A stretch of 51,836 bases of DNA from Planctomycetota bacterium (GCA_023417885.1 JAEZED010000145.1:1-51836); one strand, 5' to 3'; numbered from the stretch's first letter, positions 16,347 to 25,263 are shown. Numbers and translations are program-made. The notes: generated from the sequence alone by a model not told the origin.

Positions 16347-18545
16347 TCAGGCCGGCACCTGCGACTTGAGCGTTCGGCCCCAGTGCCGGTGCTGGGCGAT
16401 GGCATCCACTAATGCTTTGGAGAAGTTGTCCGTCTGCGCAGCGCTGCCGGCGCCGACCGCTCCTTTCACCTTCGCGGCGACGCCCGCGGGACTTCCGGAG
16501 TTGCGAAGGGTCACCACGCCCAGCTCGGTGCGAACGTCATCCGTGTCGGCGGCTGAGGGGAGCATCACACCAGGCATCCGGGCTTCCGCGAGCAGATCCA
16601 CGCCCTCGCTCGTGGCGCCAATCGGCTTGCAGTGGCGGAATGCCTCGTTGATGAAATGGATCGCGTCCCCCTCCTTGCGCAGCGTCTGGATGCTCGACTT
16701 CCCGCCGGGCACGTAGACGGCGTCGAACATGATCGAGCCGGCCGTGATGAATGTCTTGTCCACTTCGATCGCCGTGCCGCTGGACCCGGTGATGGAGCCG
16801 CGGGACGTGGAAATGACCTTCGACATCACGCCCTCCGCCTTCAGGGCGTCGCGCACGGCGTTCAGTTCCGCATCGCTGACTCCGTCGGCCGCCAGGATGG
16901 CAACCTTGCGGGTTCTGGCCGTCCTGACCGTGCGATGCGAGTCGGCCTCCATGCTGAGGCTGGGAGAGCTGCGCCCGTGATTGGGCCGCGCCGGCTGGCT
17001 CGGCTCGGCCACGCCGATGCCCCGGGCTACTCGGCGGGCGAAGTCGTGATCCACGTGGTTGAACAACTCGACGATCCTCTCCCGCACGGCCTGCGTCTCC
17101 ACCTTGCCCAGCTCGAAGTGGGCCGCTTCGACAATGTGTTCCTTCTCCGGCTCCGTCATGCTGTTCCAGAAGAGCGTGGCTTGTGAGAAGTGGTCGGAGA
17201 AGGACTCGCTGCGCTTGCGGACCTTCTGCCCGTCCATCCGCTCCATGTGCGAGTGGAACGCGCCCAGCGCTCCGGGCCCGGCCTGCATCGGACAGCCGCC
17301 GGCCAGGGAGTTGGGCTCGTAGTTGACGCGCCCCTTCCGGATCGTCCGCCGCATGAACCCGGCCTCCTGGTTGTTCTCAACGGGAACAACCGGGCTGTTG
17401 ATCGGCAGCTCGTGAAAATTCGCGCTGTGGAAGCGGTTGAGCTGGGTGTCGAGGTAAGAGAAGAGTCGCCCCTGCAGCAGCGGGTCGTTCGTGAAGTCGA
17501 TTCCCGGCACCACGTGCCCCACATGGAAGGCCGCCTGCTCGATCTCGGAGAAGAAGTTGTCCGGGTTGCGGTTGAGCGTCATCTTCCCGACCCTGCGGAT
17601 GGGCACCTCCTCCTCGGGAATGATCTTGGTCGCGTCGAGGAGGTCGAAGTCGAACTTGTGCTCGTCCTCCTCGGGCACGATCTGGAGGCCCAGCTCGAAC
17701 TCCGGGAAGTTTCCTTGCTCGATCCGCTCCCAGAGGTCCTCGCGGTTGAAGTCGGGGTTCTTGCCCGCCAGCTTCTGGGTCTCGTCCCACACGAGGGAGT
17801 GTGCCCCAAGCGTCGGGATCCAGTGGAACTTGACGAACGTTCCCTTCCCCTCGGCATTGAGCAGGCGGAACGTGTGGACCCCGAACCCCTCCATCATCGC
17901 ATAGCTGCGCGGAATCGCGCGGTCGGACAGGACCCACAGGAGCATGTGCGTGATCTCCGGCATCAGCGAAGCGAAGTCCCAGAACGTATCGTGCGCCGCC
18001 GACGCCTGGGGGATCTCGTTGTTGGGCTGCGGCTTGATGGCGTGCACGAGGTCGGGGAACTTCATCGCGTCCTGGATGAAGAAGACCGGCATGTTGTTGC
18101 CAACCAGGTCCCACACCCCCTGCGACGTGTAGAACTTGGTCGCAAAGCCGCGTACGTCCCGCACGGTGTCCGCCGAGCCGCGCGAACCCACCACCGTGCT
18201 GAACCGCACGAAGACGGGTGTCTTCACGCTCGGGTCCGCGAAGACGGCCGCCGAGGTGAGGTCGCTGAGCGATTCGTACACCTGGAAGAAGCCGTGGGCA
18301 CCGCTACCGCGGGCGTGGACCACGCGCTCGGGGATGCTCTCGTGGTCGAAGTGGGTCATCTTCTCGCGGAAGATGAAATCCTCCATGAGCGTCGGCCCGC
18401 GCGTGCCCGCCTTGAGCGAGTTCTGGTTGTCAGCGACCGGCACCCCCTGGTTGGTCGTCAACCGCTCGCCCGGGTCCCGCCGCGCGGGCTCGAGGTCGCG
18501 GTCCTTGCTGTGCTCATCCACCTTGTTTCCAGGCTTGCCGGCCAT
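16347..18545 (-). CDS. katE: Large-subunit catalase HPII
   Basis: KatE converts hydrogen peroxide to water and oxygen with a heme. The 732-residue product has the clade-2 catalase layout: N-terminal arm, catalase core and a C-terminal class-I-glutamine-amidotransferase-like domain. The distal His77 lies in RVVHARGSGAHGFF, the distal Asn in LVGNNMPVFFIQD, and the proximal Tyr in RLFSYLDTQLNR. The C-terminal domain (about 565-725) begins with RKVAILAADGVSDAEL, lacks the nucleophilic Cys context of active PfpI proteins, and probably has a structural role as in E. coli HPII (753 residues). AAAGGAAG lies just before the ATG. A GTGAG/CTCAC dyad at 18561-18576 sits in the short leader. The gene fits the oxidative-stress character of the block. 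Confidence 0.96.
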   Translation of the reverse strand: MAGKPGNKVDEHSKDRDLEPARRDPGERLTTNQGVPVADNQNSLKAGTRGPTLMEDFIFREKMTHFDHESIPERVVHARGSGAHGFFQVYESLSDLTSAAVFADPSVKTPVFVRFSTVVGSRGSADTVRDVRGFATKFYTSQGVWDLVGNNMPVFFIQDAMKFPDLVHAIKPQPNNEIPQASAAHDTFWDFASLMPEITHMLLWVLSDRAIPRSYAMMEGFGVHTFRLLNAEGKGTFVKFHWIPTLGAHSLVWDETQKLAGKNPDFNREDLWERIEQGNFPEFELGLQIVPEEDEHKFDFDLLDATKIIPEEEVPIRRVGKMTLNRNPDNFFSEIEQAAFHVGHVVPGIDFTNDPLLQGRLFSYLDTQLNRFHSANFHELPINSPVVPVENNQEAGFMRRTIRKGRVNYEPNSLAGGCPMQAGPGALGAFHSHMERMDGQKVRKRSESFSDHFSQATLFWNSMTEPEKEHIVEAAHFELGKVETQAVRERIVELFNHVDHDFARRVARGIGVAEPSQPARPNHGRSSPSLSMEADSHRTVRTARTRKVAILAADGVSDAELNAVRDALKAEGVMSKVISTSRGSITGSSGTAIEVDKTFITAGSIMFDAVYVPGGKSSIQTLRKEGDAIHFINEAFRHCKPIGATSEGVDLLAEARMPGVMLPSAADTDDVRTELGVVTLRNSGSPAGVAAKVKGAVGAGSAAQTDNFSKALVDAIAQHRHWGRTLKSQVPA

Positions 18546-18560
18546 GGGCTTCCTTTCCGT

Positions 18561-18576
18561 GTGAGGTAGGTCTCAC
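18561..18576. promoter_or_regulatory. Dyad GTGAG-6-CTCAC in the katE leader
   Basis: GTGAG and CTCAC form a 5-bp inverted repeat separated by GTAGGT, 16-31 bases upstream of the katE start. It could be an operator, but it also overlaps the ribosome-binding region closely. Weak evidence. Confidence 0.25.
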
Positions 18577-18628
18577 CTTCATGGAGATCGCACGGCCGCG
18601 GAACCCCGAATCGGCGTCGTCGATACCC

Positions 18629-18661
18629 AAAAAAGCCGGATCACCCACACGGTGATCCGGC
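18629..18661 (-). terminator. Intrinsic terminator of the top6BA genes
   Basis: On the minus strand GCCGGATCACC and GGTGATCCGGC form a perfect 11-bp stem with a 5-base loop, followed directly by six T residues. It begins 34 bases after the topoisomerase VI subunit A stop. It is the clearest Rho-independent terminator in the window. Confidence 0.92.
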
Positions 18662-18694
18662 CAGGGACGAGCAAAAGGGCGGTTGATCGATGAC

Positions 18695-19837
18695 CTAGTC
18701 CAGCCACTGCTTCTTCTTCATCTTCGTCGGCAGGTACTCTTCGGTGATGAAGCTGAAGTCCTTGCTGCTGAAGGCTTCGAGCTCGAGCTTCACCTTCTGC
18801 TTGAGCATGTGGGCGATCTCGCGCTGCCAATCCTTCTTCTTGGCGAACCACGGGTAGGCGGCGATCTCGCGGGCGCGGTTGGCGTCCTTCTCCTCGAGCT
18901 GAATGCAGACCGAGGGGTCGATGCCGAACTCCTCGCGGTCGAAGCTGCTCATGCCGATGAACCGCGCGCCCGGCACCGCCATCCGCTGGCTCTCAAACGC
19001 CAGGTTGATTGACCCCTGCTTCAGCACGCTGTAGATGTAGTACCCCCACGGGTCGTTGTCCGTCAGCACGTACACGGGGAGCTTGAGTTCGTGGTGCATC
19101 CGATGGATCAGCCGGCGGACGCCGCGGGGCGGCATGCCGTTGCCGTGGATAATCATGCAGTTGTTCTTCTGCCAGAACTTGTCCTGGTTGAAGCGACTCC
19201 AGACGGCCTCCTTCTCGATCACCAGCACGTACTTGGCCGTGTGCTTGGTGAACTGGATGACGTCGGCCTCGACGATCGACGGCACGCCCCACCCGCCCGA
19301 GCCCATTCGCGTGAGGTCGATGGTGTCGCCGCTGTCGACGAGCGTCATCGGCCCGACCATATTGCCACGGCCGGCTGCGAAGAGCCCGAGCTCCTCGCGG
19401 AGCGTCTTGATCGCGACCTCCAAGTCCTCGATGATCGGGTCGCTCTCGCTCTGGTCGTCGAAGGTGTTCTCCTTCGTCCCCTTAATCGTGTGCTTGCAGT
19501 GGTAGAACATGTCGCGGATCGAGGTCGTCTTGCCCTGATCCGTCAGCTCCTTGCACCCGCTGGCCACCAGCATCGTCTGCATGAACCGCTTGGCCTGGCC
19601 GAGGTTGAAGAAGTTGCGCCGCTGGAACGCGTCGCCCATCGTGATGATCTTCTTCCGCTCGTCGAAGGCGGCGTTGGAGAGCGACCGGGTCGGGATGTCG
19701 AACCCCGGGTCCTCGCCCGCCTTCGCCGCCTCGACGACGGCCCTGGCCATGCCCTCGAGCTTGACGCCGGTGTCGTTCTTCTTCTTCCCGCGGGCCTTGC
19801 CGGCCTCGCGGGTGGTTCTCTTTGTTGCAGTTGCCAT
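18695..19837 (-). CDS. top6A: DNA topoisomerase VI subunit A
   Basis: Topoisomerase VI is a type IIB enzyme; subunit A (Spo11-like) makes the double-strand break. The 380-residue product has a Lys/Arg-rich N-terminal tail (1-25) and a winged-helix domain with the probable catalytic Tyr112 in SIRDMFYHCKH. The Toprim domain shows Glu208 in LVIEKEAVWSRF and the DxD pair Asp260/Asp262 in VLTDNDPWGYYI. GNGMPPRGVRRL between them is typical of the family. Length matches archaeal Top6A. The start at 19837 has GGAG 9 bases upstream; the frame is open to 19984 but those residues are not conserved. It lies 165 bases downstream of top6B and is followed by a strong terminator, so the two form an operon. 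Confidence 0.94.
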   Translation of the reverse strand: MATATKRTTREAGKARGKKKNDTGVKLEGMARAVVEAAKAGEDPGFDIPTRSLSNAAFDERKKIITMGDAFQRRNFFNLGQAKRFMQTMLVASGCKELTDQGKTTSIRDMFYHCKHTIKGTKENTFDDQSESDPIIEDLEVAIKTLREELGLFAAGRGNMVGPMTLVDSGDTIDLTRMGSGGWGVPSIVEADVIQFTKHTAKYVLVIEKEAVWSRFNQDKFWQKNNCMIIHGNGMPPRGVRRLIHRMHHELKLPVYVLTDNDPWGYYIYSVLKQGSINLAFESQRMAVPGARFIGMSSFDREEFGIDPSVCIQLEEKDANRAREIAAYPWFAKKKDWQREIAHMLKQKVKLELEAFSSKDFSFITEEYLPTKMKKKQWLD

Positions 19838-20002
19838 GGATCTGTCTCCGTAACGCCGCTCCCCCTGGGAAAGGTGCCGAGCGAGGCGGGGACGGTTTCG
19901 CGCGGCGCGCGACTCATTCAAGTCAGTGCCACCTGCGCCAAGCCCTCTCCGGCTGCTCCGCTTGCCGGCCCGCTCCGCATCCACGGAGCGAGAGGCGTTT
20001 GA

Positions 20003-22009
20003 TCAAGCCGCCTCGTGATCCTCGAACAGGTCACCTTCCCTGGCGGCGGCGCGGGCGGGCTTGGCGTTCTTCGCCGCCACCGAAGATTTTCCCGCGTCTT
20101 CCCCCTCGTAGACGGTGCCCGTCTCACGCTCGACGACCACGACGTTGGCGTCGCCGTCCAGCTTGCCCGCCCGTTGCGGCTTGACGAAGTTCCCCTCGTC
20201 GTCGAACTGCATGTCCGCCGTCACCGTGCGGGTCCTTGCGACGGCCTCGAGCTGCTCGTAGAGCCTCTTCGGATCGACCTTGGTCATCTTCCCGCAGGCG
20301 GCGACGACCTCCCCGATGTACTTCGTGAACGTGTCGCGCCGCTGGTGCTCCCGCGCCACCCGCTGCTTGCGGCGGATGTACGTGTTGAGCTTGCGACCGC
20401 ACTCGGCCAGCGCCAGCCGGATCTCCTTGCGGATCTCGTCGTAGTCGGCGATCGCCTCCTTGCTTTCGCTGGTGAAGGGCACCCACACGCTGGCCATATG
20501 CACGAAGACCACCAGCGGCCCCTCGGGAACGCTGTTGCGCGGCTGGCTCATGCCGTAGTTCCGCCAGTTCGTCTGCACCACCGCCTTGGTAATGCTGCAC
20601 GCCGATGGTTGGTAGAGCAGCGGCACGCGGTTGGCGAACCGGATCACCCGCGCCCCCTCGTCGCCCGGCAGGTCACCGCCGAAGGCGATGCCGACCTCGA
20701 TCTGGAACGGGTTGCCGCGATAGACGCTCGGCTCGCGCGTCTCGGCGGTGTAGAACTCCGCCTTGATCTCCTTGAGCAGGCCCTTGAGGATCTGCTGCGG
20801 CCCAATCGGCACCAGGCAGTCCGTCGGCGGATTCTGGATCCGCGTCTCCCCGATCGCCTTGTGGATCGCCTCGACCATCGGGTGGTCGATGCTCCCGCAG
20901 TAGGTCTGTGTCGTGATCGTCGATTTCGCGATCTTCTGCGCCCTGTCGCAGATCTCCTTTGCGACCTTGGACGAGACGCGGCTGAAGGCGCTCTGGAGGA
21001 ATGCGCCCAGGTGCCGGTGCTCCGTCTCCTTGAGCATGCGCATCAGCACGCCCAGCTCCACGCCGTACGGGTGCGGCTTGATTTCGTCCGGGGTGTCCGG
21101 AACCTGCTTCACCTCGCGCGGGAAGATGCGCACGACCCCGTCGGGCGCCGTGTAAACGATCTCCGCGTGCGGGTTGGCGATCGCGGTCTGCTCGAGATAC
21201 TCATCGACGCTCGCGCGGCCGCGCTGGAACTTCCCTTCGAGCGTAATCGCCACGCTCGTTCCCTGCTTCACCTTGTCCGTGCCCTCGGCCTGATCCGCCG
21301 CCGGGGCGATCCACTCGTCGAGCTGGTCGTCGCGCGTGATCTCCGGGCGGTTCTTGAGCGTGTCTATCGCCAGCTCGAAGTGGTGTGCCTTGGCCCTGGA
21401 GCCGGTCTTGCTGACGATCTCGACGGGCTGCCCCGTCGTCAGCAGGCCGTACATGCCCGCGGCGCTGATGCCAATGCCCTGCTGGCCGCGGCTCATGCGC
21501 AGGCGGTGAAACTTGCTGCCGTAAAGGAGTCGCCCGAAGACGTTGGGAATCTGGGCGCGGACGATGCCGGGGCCGTTGTCGCGCACGGTGATGCGGAAGC
21601 GCGTGGCGTTGGCGACGTTGATCCTTCCCCCGTTTTCCCCGCCTGCTGAAGCAGGCTCGCCCGCGTCATCTATGAGCGCGGGAGCCTCGTCCTTTGCCTT
21701 TCGCTTTGCCTTCTTCCCCTCGCTCCGGCGATCGGGAGAGGCCTTGCTTCCCCCGTTGAGCGCCTCGATCGTGACGTGAATCGTCGGGAGGATGCCCGCC
21801 TCCTCGCAGGCGTCGAGCGAGTTGTCGACCGCCTCCTTGACCGTCGTGAGCAGGGCCTTGCGCGGGTTGTCGAATCCGAGCAGGTGCCGGTTCTTCGCGA
21901 AGAACTCGCTGACGGCGATTTCCTTCTGCTTCGTCGCCATCGACTCGGCGGTGGCGGGGGCGCGGGCGGCCCGCGAGGGGGAAGGGCGTGACGTCGGCTT
22001 CCTGGCCAT
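20003..22009 (-). CDS. top6B: DNA topoisomerase VI subunit B
   Basis: Subunit B is the GHKL ATPase that clamps and passes DNA in topoisomerase VI. The 668-residue product shows the N-box KEAVDNSLDACEEA (58-71), G1 DNGPG (144-148), and the G2 region SRGQQGIGISAAGMYG, followed by the H2TH and transducer domains. The region between N-box and G1 contains an insertion of about 48 residues (86-133) rich in Lys, Ser and Gly (EGKKAKRKAKDE). The first 23 residues are a Lys/Arg/Ala-rich tail. GGAG lies 13 bases before the ATG at 22009; a second ATG (MATKQKEIAVSEFF) 23 residues in could also be used. It precedes top6A on the same strand. Topo VI is general in archaea and patchy in bacteria. Confidence 0.94.
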   Translation of the reverse strand: MARKPTSRPSPSRAARAPATAESMATKQKEIAVSEFFAKNRHLLGFDNPRKALLTTVKEAVDNSLDACEEAGILPTIHVTIEALNGGSKASPDRRSEGKKAKRKAKDEAPALIDDAGEPASAGGENGGRINVANATRFRITVRDNGPGIVRAQIPNVFGRLLYGSKFHRLRMSRGQQGIGISAAGMYGLLTTGQPVEIVSKTGSRAKAHHFELAIDTLKNRPEITRDDQLDEWIAPAADQAEGTDKVKQGTSVAITLEGKFQRGRASVDEYLEQTAIANPHAEIVYTAPDGVVRIFPREVKQVPDTPDEIKPHPYGVELGVLMRMLKETEHRHLGAFLQSAFSRVSSKVAKEICDRAQKIAKSTITTQTYCGSIDHPMVEAIHKAIGETRIQNPPTDCLVPIGPQQILKGLLKEIKAEFYTAETREPSVYRGNPFQIEVGIAFGGDLPGDEGARVIRFANRVPLLYQPSACSITKAVVQTNWRNYGMSQPRNSVPEGPLVVFVHMASVWVPFTSESKEAIADYDEIRKEIRLALAECGRKLNTYIRRKQRVAREHQRRDTFTKYIGEVVAACGKMTKVDPKRLYEQLEAVARTRTVTADMQFDDEGNFVKPQRAGKLDGDANVVVVERETGTVYEGEDAGKSSVAAKNAKPARAAAREGDLFEDHEAA

Positions 22010-22508
22010 CGTTGTGGAGATCTCCTTACGCACTTGCACGCGCGGCTCATCCGCGGCGCCGGTAGGGGTGTCAACCTGCCGTAAGTCCCGCCTGGTCGTT
22101 GCTACGCCGCTCATTCACCCCAAGGTTCGGAAAGAGGCCCGCGTGCAGTCCAATAAAAGCCGAATGTTCGCTATATGTTAGCCATGTTCCAGGATCGGGT
22201 CAATCGGGCCGTGGACCGCAGAAGCGTTGATCCGGGAAGAGGTTGCGGTTGTCGCGCGACGGGAGGCGCACGGGTGTCCTGGCTGACGTACCGGCGCGCG
22301 ACGCGTGCCCGGCCGCCGCACTCTAGCGACGGACGGTTGTCGGTCATACTCCCGGGGCAGCCCTCGTCAGTGAGCGGGAATGCCGGGAGATTCGCCGCGG
22401 GGGCCGCTCGTCGTCGCGGATCGCCTCGCGGGCGCGATTTACAGGACATCTCCCGGAAGTCCGGGAGAGGAAGTGACGGGACGCTGCTTATCTGGTGAAC
22501 GGCTCCCC
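22010..22508. other. Intergenic region upstream of top6B
   Basis: This 499-base stretch lies between the nucleotidyltransferase gene and top6B, both on the minus strand, so it should hold the top6B promoter. I see no gene. An AT-rich patch at 22160-22190 carries three ATGTT words (22164, 22175, 22184). A short hairpin (CTCCCGGA / TCCGGGAG, 22450-22467) lies about 40 bases after the nucleotidyltransferase stop and may end that transcript, but it has no T-tract. Confidence 0.4.
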
Positions 22509-23348
22509 TCAGTGGGCGGGGAGCTGGGAGAGATCCGCTTCGGTCAGCGGCCCGACCGGCTGGAGCCGGCCGTCCGCCAGTCCCCGCTCGTGGACGTCCG
22601 GCAGGAACGACTGCTGCGAGACGTTCGGCCCGTAGCAGACGCGCTCCCCCGGTCTGCGGTCGGCTGCGACCGAGAGCAGGTGGTCCATCACGTCATGCGG
22701 GATCTTCGCCCGCTCGCTCGGGAAGGCGTAGTCGAAGAGCACCAGGTGGGAAAGGAGCACCCGCTCGTGCCCCGCGAATCGCCTCAGCAGGCGCGCCCAG
22801 TCAAGCCCCTCGCCGCAGCTCATGATCAGGTGCAGCACATCGGCGCCGTCGTACCGGTCGCGATCCATGACGAACGACTTGCTCCAGAGCTGCTCCTCGG
22901 GGGGAACCAGCCGCGTGCGGTAGCCGAGGATCTCCACCTCCCGCGCGTTGGTGATCCAGTCGTCGTCCACCCGGCACTGGCCGTTGCCGGAGTTGTAGAG
23001 GATGTCGATGAAGTCCTCCCCCTGCACCGCCTTGGCGATCCAGAAGGGGTAGAAGTACTCGCCGCGATACCCGGCGCGCTCCAGTTCCTGGAGGATCCGG
23101 CGGTGATCCTCCGGCCGGACGAAGATGTCCAGGTCCTTCGTGTTCCTGCGGATGCCCGTGTAGAAGGCCATCGCGTACCCGCCGCCCACGACGTAGTCGA
23201 GGCCCGCCTCGTCCAGCACCGTGAGGGCTTCGACGTAGAACCGACGGGTCCGCTCCCCCGGCTCGATCGGGGAGGCGTGCATCAGCGTCGCCGGGACCGG
23301 CGGCTGTGCGTTCCGGAAGGCGCGCAGTGAGGCTTCCTGCATGTGCAT
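22509..23348 (-). CDS. Nucleotidyltransferase-fold protein
   Basis: The 279-residue product contains a nucleotidyltransferase-like core with VVGGGYAMAFYTGIRRNTKDLDIFV: a Gly-Gly turn (55-57) and the metal-binding Asp72-x-Asp74 pair typical of the MNT/DUF6036/AbiEii-like superfamily. Family members transfer nucleotides to small molecules, tRNA or proteins, some as toxins of toxin-antitoxin pairs. Here no obvious antitoxin gene adjoins. The rest (about 100-280) is alpha-helical and unassigned. The ATG at 23348 is chosen; a TTG at 23369 or the ATG two codons later are alternatives. Downstream, 36 bases from the preceding phosphatase gene, it may be co-transcribed with it. Confidence 0.75.
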   Translation of the reverse strand: MHMQEASLRAFRNAQPPVPATLMHASPIEPGERTRRFYVEALTVLDEAGLDYVVGGGYAMAFYTGIRRNTKDLDIFVRPEDHRRILQELERAGYRGEYFYPFWIAKAVQGEDFIDILYNSGNGQCRVDDDWITNAREVEILGYRTRLVPPEEQLWSKSFVMDRDRYDGADVLHLIMSCGEGLDWARLLRRFAGHERVLLSHLVLFDYAFPSERAKIPHDVMDHLLSVAADRRPGERVCYGPNVSQQSFLPDVHERGLADGRLQPVGPLTEADLSQLPAH

Positions 23349-23384
23349 GCCCGGTTTATGCAAACACAATGCCGCCGGCAGCGA

Positions 23385-24578
23385 TCAGGCGATCGTCAAC
23401 GGGATTCGCATCTCCTCCGGGCTCAGGCCGGCATGGATCGCCCGGTACAGGTGGCTCGGCGGCTTGTTCAACGGGTGGTAGGCGACCGATGTCGCCGTGC
23501 ACGGAAAGCCAATGTAATCCCCGAATCGCCGCCGCGCAACCGGCGAAAGCCGTCCCGGGCCGAACAGCTCCATCTCCTCCGCCTCGTCGATCCCCACCAG
23601 CCGGATCCCCTCTCCAAACCGCTCGGCGAAGGCCTCCACGAACGCCTTGCCCCGGCCGTCCCTGACGTGGAAGACCGGCATCCGCGCATCCCCTGAAGGG
23701 GGCACCGCCAGCAGGTCGAGCATCGGATCGCCCGCAAGGAGCAGCACCTGGTCTTCAGGCGGAACGTCCAGCAGGCCGTGGTCGGCGCTGATGACGATCC
23801 GGGCCCGTCCTTCGAGTCCCGCCGCCAGCCGCTCCATCTCCCCGTCGATCGTCATCACCAGCGACATCACCTCCGGATGGTGCACGCCCCAGCGGTGGCA
23901 GGCGTTGTCCACCTCGGGAAGGTAGAGATGGGTGTACGTCGGCCGCTCGGCGGAGCGGATGCGCGCGATGATGCCGTCCACCGCCTCGCGAAAGGTGCGG
24001 TAGCCGTATCCCGGCGTGCCGCCGCGCGTGAAGAGGTTGTAGGTCGTGTTCGTGAGGTTGGCGGGGGTGAACGTCATCGGCTCGTGGCTCATGTGAGGCG
24101 AGAGGGGGCCGACGGCGATGACGTCCTCGGGCCGAATGCCCCGGTCCACGAGCGGCTGCTTGGTGATGCGCTCGACGAAGGGGAGCGTGGCGATGCTGAT
24201 GCCCAGGTCCGGCATGTAGGTGAACCACCCGGTCACGCCGTGCCGGCTCGCGTACTCGCCCGTCGCCACGCTCGTGAGCGCGCAGGCGGTGGTGGAGGGG
24301 CAGGTGGAGATCAGCTCGCGCCGGAAGTGCCGCGCGATGAAGGCGCCCGGGTCGAGCTTCTCGACCAGGTTCATGCCCAGCCCGTCGAGAAGGACGAAGA
24401 CGAGATGATCGGCGGGGCCGACCTCCTCCATCAGCGACCCGACGCAGGGCGATCGCTCCACCTCGTCCGCGCCGGCCAGGGCGGCCAGGGCGCGCACGAG
24501 GTGAACGAGATTCGGCGTCCGATCGGACGGCCTTACGAGACTTCCGTCCTGGAATGCGACATGGAGCTTGACGCTCAT
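23385..24578 (-). CDS. Alkaline-phosphatase-superfamily hydrolase (phosphodiesterase type)
   Basis: The 397-residue product fits the type I phosphodiesterase / nucleotide pyrophosphatase branch. Visible pieces are the first metal-binding Asp in FVLLDGLGMN, the Thr nucleophile region CPSTTACALTSVATG, HGVTGWF, the Asp/His pair in LPEVDNACHRWG, and DHG in VISADHGLLDV. The enzymes hydrolyse phosphate mono- or diesters using two zinc ions. No signal peptide is obvious, so it is probably cytoplasmic. The substrate is unknown. It starts 52 bases after the panD stop and precedes the nucleotidyltransferase gene on the same strand. Confidence 0.85.
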   Translation of the reverse strand: MSVKLHVAFQDGSLVRPSDRTPNLVHLVRALAALAGADEVERSPCVGSLMEEVGPADHLVFVLLDGLGMNLVEKLDPGAFIARHFRRELISTCPSTTACALTSVATGEYASRHGVTGWFTYMPDLGISIATLPFVERITKQPLVDRGIRPEDVIAVGPLSPHMSHEPMTFTPANLTNTTYNLFTRGGTPGYGYRTFREAVDGIIARIRSAERPTYTHLYLPEVDNACHRWGVHHPEVMSLVMTIDGEMERLAAGLEGRARIVISADHGLLDVPPEDQVLLLAGDPMLDLLAVPPSGDARMPVFHVRDGRGKAFVEAFAERFGEGIRLVGIDEAEEMELFGPGRLSPVARRRFGDYIGFPCTATSVAYHPLNKPPSHLYRAIHAGLSPEEMRIPLTIA

Positions 24579-24630
24579 CCGCCGCAGTCTAAGCGCGCGG
24601 CCCGAGTTCGTGACCGCCTGATACCGGCGC

Positions 24631-25029
24631 TCACCGCGCCGCCGTCTCGGCGAGGCCGGTCGTCGTGGCGTGCTCGATCACCTCGGTGGCCCGGTTCTTC
24701 TCGTCCACGAGAACCACGCGCGACCGGTGCTCCGCCGCTTCCGCGGACTCGAACTGCCCGAACGTGAGAATGATCACCTTGTGTCCCACCGCCGTCAGCC
24801 GGGCGGCGGCGCCGTTGATGCCGATCACGCCGCTCCCCGGCTCGCCGGGGATGATGTAGGTCTCGAAGCGGTTGCCGTTGTCGCAATCGGCGATGAGAAC
24901 GGCCTCGTTGACGAGCATGCCCGAGGCCTCCAGCAGCAGCGGATCGATGGTGATGCTGCCGTGGTAATCCACGTCGGTGAACGTCACGGTGGCCCGGTGA
25001 ATCTTGGCCTTGAGCAGTTTGGTGAGCAT
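24631..25029 (-). CDS. panD: Aspartate 1-decarboxylase
   Basis: PanD decarboxylates L-aspartate to beta-alanine for pantothenate and CoA synthesis. The 132-residue product matches the family in length and begins MLTKLLKAKIHRATVT. The self-cleavage site that makes the pyruvoyl cofactor is Gly24-Ser25 in DYHGSITID. Later motifs include NRFETYIIPGEPGSG, INGAAARL and VIILTFGQ, the conserved core. The start at 25029 is the only one giving the normal N-terminus. No other pan genes are near. The gene lies downstream of a repeat-rich noncoding region. Confidence 0.96.
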   Translation of the reverse strand: MLTKLLKAKIHRATVTFTDVDYHGSITIDPLLLEASGMLVNEAVLIADCDNGNRFETYIIPGEPGSGVIGINGAAARLTAVGHKVIILTFGQFESAEAAEHRSRVVLVDEKNRATEVIEHATTTGLAETAAR

Positions 25030-25153
25030 GTGCTGCCGGACTATACGCGTTCGACGTTCGGCAAGCCGATCAGGAGTCGCTGGCGAAGATCCTCGCTGCG
25101 GTCGGAACCCTCTCGAGACGACTCGTGACCCCTTCGCGATCGTGGGCGGATGA

Positions 25154-25195
25154 ACATCGAACATCGAACATCGAACGTCCAACATCGAACATCGA
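25154..25195 (+). repeat. Tandem heptamer array, unit ACATCGA
   Basis: Six 7-base units in tandem, five exactly ACATCGA and one (the fourth) ACGTCCA. They lie between panD and the LemA gene and resemble short tandem repeats seen between genes in several GC-rich bacteria. Function unknown; slippage during replication is a probable origin. Confidence 0.9.
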
Positions 25196-25221
25196 AGTGC
25201 CGGAGGGCGCGGCGACCAACC

Positions 25222-25263
25222 GACGAATGACCAGTCACAAGTGACAAGGGACGAATGACCAGT
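25222..25263 (+). repeat. Degenerate TGAC-based direct repeats
   Basis: GACGAATGACCAGT occurs twice, at 25222-25235 and 25250-25263, a spacing of 28 bases. It is embedded in a run of TGAC words (TGACAAG, TGACCAG, TGACAGA, TGACAAA) with an approximate 7-base period up to 25285. It adjoins the heptamer array and the 3' end of the LemA gene. No function is assigned. Confidence 0.75.

Noticed and set aside
20015..21649. Plus-strand open frame opposite top6B
   Set aside because: The opposite strand encodes a complete Top6B with all motifs; this frame has none.
22164..22188. Three ATGTT words upstream of top6B
   Set aside because: Spacing is irregular (11 and 9 bases) and the words are short; they may reflect local AT richness. 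Mentioned only in the intergenic entry.
25154..25263. CRISPR-like array
   Set aside because: Units are 7 bases with no spacers and no cas genes; it is a simple tandem repeat.
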